Shown: one piece after another, positions 60,705 to 64,000 of the stretch
How positions within the stretch are numbered: the first letter of the stretch is position 1
Layout of the letters: each line of letters opens with the position of its first letter
Source of the DNA: Oscillospiraceae bacterium
GTDB lineage: Bacteria; Bacillota_A; Clostridia; Oscillospirales; Oscillospiraceae
Direction of reading: 5' to 3'
Length of the DNA stretch: 64,000 bases
NCBI GenBank assembly: GCA_902786615.1
Contig: CADADE010000005.1
Location: forward strand, 32,890-96,889
Program-made: the position numbers and the translations under genes
The notes under the pieces: generated by a model
Databases searched by the model: none
Told to the model about the DNA's origin: nothing
What the model saw: only the letters and a program-made list of their open reading frames with translations

Positions 60705-60970
60705 AACATTCACAAAGGCTGTGACGAAGACGGCCGAAGGGAAGCGTTCTCAGAGATCCGACGGACGGTGTGAGTCGGAAACGCCAGCTTCAAGCGCCCA
60801 TCACTTCCGAGCCGGAGACCCGAAAGGCATGCCAAGTAGGCGTCTCACGTTCCGCCCGCGTTAAGGGATAGGGCCTGTTGGGGCCTGAAGCGGCAGCGTT
60901 TCGCTGCAATTTGAGTGGTACCGCGGGTTTATGACAGCTCGCCTCAAGTGTTCTTGGGGCGAGTTTTTTG
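60705..60970 (+). ncRNA. T-box leader, probable Ile (ATC) specifier
   Basis: Stem I shows CAGAGATCCGAC paired near GTCGG with GGTGTGAG. The T-box is TGAGTGGTACCGCGG (60912-60926). The terminator is CTCGCCTCAAG with CTTGGGGCGAG then TTTTTT (60938-60969). The right side of the specifier region reads CCCATCACTTCC; aligned with the canonical NNN-A-stem layout this gives ATC (Ile), less sure than the first T-box. It controls the XRE-cupin-ligase gene. Confidence 0.9.
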
Positions 60971-60999
60971 TTTGATTCAAGGGGAATAGGAGAAACTTT

Positions 61000-63297
61000 A
61001 TGAACGTACAAACCGCAGACAATCAGCTTATGCAGATCGCCCTCCGTATCCGGGAGCTGCGCGATATCGTGGGCTTTTCCACCGAGGAGATGGCGGCCCG
61101 CACCGGCATAACCGAGAAGCAGTACATTGAGTACGAATCGGGCCGGGTGGATCTGCCCTTCACCTTCCTGCACAAGGCCGCCATGGCCATGGGGGTCGAG
61201 CCGATCCAGCTTCTCGAGGGCCGCAGCGCAAGGCTGACCTCCTACGCCGTCAACCGCAAGGATCAGGGCCTTGTCACCGCCGTGGAGGACGGTATCGTCA
61301 TCCAGAACATGGCGGCTCTCTTCCGCAAGAAGATGGCCACGCCCTACTGGGTCACCTATCAGTATTCCGCCGAGCTGCAGAATGAGCCGATCCACACCAC
61401 CACCCACGCCGGGCAGGAGTTTGATCTGGTCGTCTCCGGCACCCTGCGCGTGCGCATCGGCGAGCATGAGGAGATTTTGCACGAGGGCGACAGCATCTAC
61501 TATGACAGCTCCACGCCCCACGGCATGATCGCCATCGACGGGCAGGACTGCACCTTCCTCGCCATGATCATGGCGGCGGACGAAACCGTCCAGAAGCCCG
61601 GCCTCATGCAGACAGAGGCCGAGGAAGAGCCGAAGCCCGCCCTCAAGCCCGAGAAGGAGCCGCTGCTGTGCGAGAAGTTCATCGAGGTCACCGAGGACGC
61701 CGCCGGCTGTCTGCGGGATATCCGCTTCAAGAACGAGGACAGCTTCAACTTCGCCTTTGACATTGTGGACGAAATCGCACGCAAGACGCCGGAAAAGCTC
61801 GCCATGCTGCATGTCGCAAACGATATGACCGAGCGGCGCTTCACCTTCAAGGACATCAAGGACGCCTCCTCCCAGGCAGCAAACTACTTTACCTCTCTCG
61901 GCATCAAGCGGGGCGACCGCGTGATGCTGGTGCTGAAAAGGCACTATCAGTTCTGGTTTGCCATCCTCGGCCTGCACAAGCTGGGCGCCATCGCCATTCC
62001 CGCGACGAACCAGCTTCTCTCCCACGATTATGAGTACCGCTTCAAGGCGGCGGGCGTGTCTGCCATCGTCTGCACTGCGGACGGGGATGTGGCCCATCAG
62101 GCGGAGCTCGGCGAGCAGAAAAACGGCATGCACCTCACCAAGATCCTGGTGGGCGGCAAGCGCGAGGGCTGGCACGACTTCGATTCCGAGTACGGCCTTT
62201 TCTCCCGCCGCTACCGCCGGAGCGAGGATTCCCCCTGCGGGGACGATCCCATGCTCATGTTCTTCACCTCCGGCACCACGGGCTATCCGAAGATGGCGCT
62301 GCACAGCTACAAATATGCGCTCGGCCACTTCGTCACGGCCCGCTACTGGCACCTGGTCGAGCGGGACGGCCTGCACTTCACCATCTCCGAAACCGGCTGG
62401 GGCAAGGCCCTCTGGGGCAAGCTCTACGGCCAGTGGCTGTGCGAGGGCGCGGTTTTCACCTATGACTTTGACCGCTTCGACGCGGAGAAGATCCTGCCCA
62501 TGTTCGCCAAATACAAGATCACGACCTTCTGTGCGCCGCCCACCATGTACCGCATGCTCATCAAGAGCGACATTTCCAAGTATGATCTCTCCTCCATCCG
62601 TCATGCCACCACGGCGGGCGAGGCGCTCAACCCCGAGGTCTTCTACCAGTTTGAAAAGCTCACCGGCCTGCGCGTCGCGGAGGGCTTCGGCCAGACTGAA
62701 ATGACCCTCGGCATCGCAAACCTTGTGGGCGAGAACATCAAGCCCGGCTCCATGGGCAAGCCCGTCCCCGCCTACGGCGTGGATATCCTCGATCACGAAG
62801 GGAATCCCGTCGAGGACGGTATCAGCGGCGAAATCGTCATCAAGGCCGACGAGAACGGCAAGCGCAAGTGCGGCCTCTTCCTCGGCTACTACCAGGACGA
62901 GGAGCGCACCCGCGAGGTCTGGCACGACGGGTATTACCACACCGGCGACGAAGCCTGGCGCGATGAGGACGGCTTCTTCTGGTATGTCGGCCGTGTGGAC
63001 GACGTTATCAAATCCTCCGGCTACCGCATCGGACCCTTCGAGATCGAGAATGTCATCATGGAGCTGCCCTATGTGCTCGAGTGCGGCGTCTCCGCCGCGC
63101 CGGATGAGATCCGCGGTCAGGTCGTCAAGGCCAGCATCGTCCTCATTCCCGGCAAGGAGGGCACGGACGAGCTCAAGAAGGAGATCCAGAACTACGTCAA
63201 GCAGAACACCGCGCCCTACAAGTATCCGCGTATCGTCGAGTTCAAGAAGGAGCTGCCCAAGACGATCAGCGGCAAGATCATGAGAAACAAGCTGTAA
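61000..63297 (+). CDS. Fusion: XRE HTH, cupin and acyl-CoA synthetase
   Basis: 765 residues. Residues about 8-68 are an XRE helix-turn-helix (IRELRDIVGFSTEEMAARTG), about 110-195 a cupin (THAGQEFDLVVSGTLRVRIG, STPHGMIAIDG), and about 225-765 an AMP-forming acyl-CoA synthetase (FTSGTTGYPKMALHS, FGQTEMTLG, YHTGDEAWRDEDGFFWYVGR, LPKTISGKIMRNKL). HTH-cupin proteins are usually free-standing repressors; joined to a ligase it could link substrate or product level to its own expression. AGGAG seven bases upstream sets the start. It stands behind an Ile-type T-box. Confidence 0.9.
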   Translation: MNVQTADNQLMQIALRIRELRDIVGFSTEEMAARTGITEKQYIEYESGRVDLPFTFLHKAAMAMGVEPIQLLEGRSARLTSYAVNRKDQGLVTAVEDGIVIQNMAALFRKKMATPYWVTYQYSAELQNEPIHTTTHAGQEFDLVVSGTLRVRIGEHEEILHEGDSIYYDSSTPHGMIAIDGQDCTFLAMIMAADETVQKPGLMQTEAEEEPKPALKPEKEPLLCEKFIEVTEDAAGCLRDIRFKNEDSFNFAFDIVDEIARKTPEKLAMLHVANDMTERRFTFKDIKDASSQAANYFTSLGIKRGDRVMLVLKRHYQFWFAILGLHKLGAIAIPATNQLLSHDYEYRFKAAGVSAIVCTADGDVAHQAELGEQKNGMHLTKILVGGKREGWHDFDSEYGLFSRRYRRSEDSPCGDDPMLMFFTSGTTGYPKMALHSYKYALGHFVTARYWHLVERDGLHFTISETGWGKALWGKLYGQWLCEGAVFTYDFDRFDAEKILPMFAKYKITTFCAPPTMYRMLIKSDISKYDLSSIRHATTAGEALNPEVFYQFEKLTGLRVAEGFGQTEMTLGIANLVGENIKPGSMGKPVPAYGVDILDHEGNPVEDGISGEIVIKADENGKRKCGLFLGYYQDEERTREVWHDGYYHTGDEAWRDEDGFFWYVGRVDDVIKSSGYRIGPFEIENVIMELPYVLECGVSAAPDEIRGQVVKASIVLIPGKEGTDELKKEIQNYVKQNTAPYKYPRIVEFKKELPKTISGKIMRNKL

Positions 63298-63298
63298 A

Positions 63299-64000
63299 AT
63301 GAACCATAAAAGACTGACCCTGTTTGCCGGACATTACGGCAGCGGAAAAACCAATATCGCCCTGAACTACGCCCTGTGGCTTAAACGGCAGGGGCTTTCG
63401 GTCACGATCGCGGATCTGGATATCGTAAACCCCTACTTCCGCACAAAGGACGGGGAGCGGCAGCTCAAAGAGGCGGGCGTGCGCCTCATTTCCTCAGACT
63501 ACGCAAACTCCAACGTCGACCTGCCCGCCCTGCCGGGGGAAGCCTACTCCCTGGTGGACGACCGCAGCGCCTGCGGCGTAATCGACGTGGGCGGCGACGA
63601 CCGGGGCGCGCTGGCGCTCGGCCGCTATGTCCCCGCCATCCGGGAGGAGGGGGACTATGAGATGCTCTTCGTCCTCAACAAGGCCCGCCCCCTGACGCGG
63701 ACGGTGGACGACGCGCTGGAGGTCTTCTATGAGATCGAGGCTGCGTGCAGCCTGCCCTTCACCGCCATCGTGAACAACACGAATCTCGGCCCTCTCACAA
63801 GGGCGGAGGACGTGATCGCGGGGGAGCGCTTCGCCGAAGAGTTCGCCGCGCGGGTCAAGCTTCCGGTCAAGATGAGCTGCGCGTCCGAAAAGCTCAGAGC
63901 GGAGCTTCAAAACAAAGTGAGCAATTTCTTTCCTATACAGATCATGCAACTATACTACATGGAGAAAGAAGGAACAAGCCTTGGCAAAATTAACCTTTAG
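63299..64000 (+). CDS. P-loop ATPase, ParA/MinD-like
   Basis: 233 residues ending at the last base of the window. Walker A is AGHYGSGKTNIALNYA, followed by ADLDIVNPYFRTKDGE and CGVIDVGGDDRGA, a SIMIBI-type ATPase. It starts one base after the ligase stop. Such ATPases in 2-oxoacid oxidoreductase operons may help insert Fe-S or other cofactors; this is inference. Confidence 0.85.
   Translation: MNHKRLTLFAGHYGSGKTNIALNYALWLKRQGLSVTIADLDIVNPYFRTKDGERQLKEAGVRLISSDYANSNVDLPALPGEAYSLVDDRSACGVIDVGGDDRGALALGRYVPAIREEGDYEMLFVLNKARPLTRTVDDALEVFYEIEAACSLPFTAIVNNTNLGPLTRAEDVIAGERFAEEFAARVKLPVKMSCASEKLRAELQNKVSNFFPIQIMQLYYMEKEGTSLGKINL
63980..64000 (+). CDS. Start of a further gene, perhaps a ferredoxin-like oxidoreductase subunit (3' partial)
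   Basis: A TTG start at 63980 reads MAKLTF after AAGGAACAAGCC and overlaps the ATPase end. MAK-[LIV]-TF is a usual beginning of the small 4Fe-4S subunit of 2-oxoacid:ferredoxin oxidoreductases. Only seven codons are visible, so this is weak. Confidence 0.3.
   Translation, partial: LGKINL

Noticed and set aside
58525..62940. Two long minus-strand frames opposite the ligase genes
   Set aside because: The plus strand has full enzyme motifs, T-boxes and ribosome sites. The minus frames are Val/Gly/His-rich shadows and cross the T-box.

Overview
This is a GC-rich (high-50s percent by eye) bacterial chromosome segment. Two T-box leaders, RsbV/RsbU-type regulators, Shine-Dalgarno-driven genes and consensus sigma-A promoters point to Gram-positive Clostridia. 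A gut anaerobe near Oscillospirales is my inference. Genes are dense, mostly in operons, with no rRNA, tRNA or CRISPR array visible.

Region by region. 1-9063: a left-truncated A-PCP-C NRPS, a MATE exporter, STAS and PP2C switch proteins, an S41-like exported protein and a Pro/Thr-rich lipoprotein. 9178-12583: a CXXC membrane protein, a NapH-type Fe-S protein fused to two nearly identical TlpA thioredoxin domains, and a DUF1349 protein. 12661-16602 (minus): an MscS-type channel and a two-repeat exported protein. 17224-20416: PPK1 with unusual terminal extensions, and a DUF937 protein. 20712-25586: a membrane-anchored pseudo-carboxylesterase, a CARF-HEPN (TM1812/Csx1-like) protein and a P1 peptidase. 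25662-36421: a complete NHLP/proteusin-type RiPP locus. 36481-41552: sugar isomerase and kinase, a D-2-hydroxyacid dehydrogenase and MalQ. 41674-49969: an L,D-transpeptidase, a MATE/FkbH/deacetylase operon, and a divergent acyltransferase-like/acyl-CoA ligase pair. 50026-51550: an AT-rich insert with a lipoprotein and a toxin-antitoxin pair whose PIN toxin is broken by an amber codon. 51635-54871 (minus): a feoA-feoA-feoB operon split by a MITE-like element. 55124-56289: a double-Gly-leader LysM mini-protein and an amidohydrolase. 56395-64000: two T-box-controlled units with acyl-CoA ligase fusions, a LeuA-like pseudoenzyme and a P-loop ATPase, running into what looks like a ferredoxin-type subunit.

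The most striking system is the RiPP locus. Its precursor has a nitrile-hydratase-like leader ending in GG, then nine perfect 16-residue repeats with cysteines spaced 5-5-6. Around it are three different radical SAM enzymes (RiPP-maturation type 1, a SPASM maturase and a PoyD-like epimerase), a C39 peptidase-ABC transporter, a second ABC subunit and a short HlyD-like protein. The second is the 20.7-25.6 kb operon, which places a CARF-HEPN RNase-like protein beside a dead membrane esterase without CRISPR. The third is the right end, where a Leu-type (CTC) and an Ile-type (ATC) T-box control acyl-CoA ligases. This fits making branched-chain amino acids from branched-chain fatty acids by reductive carboxylation.
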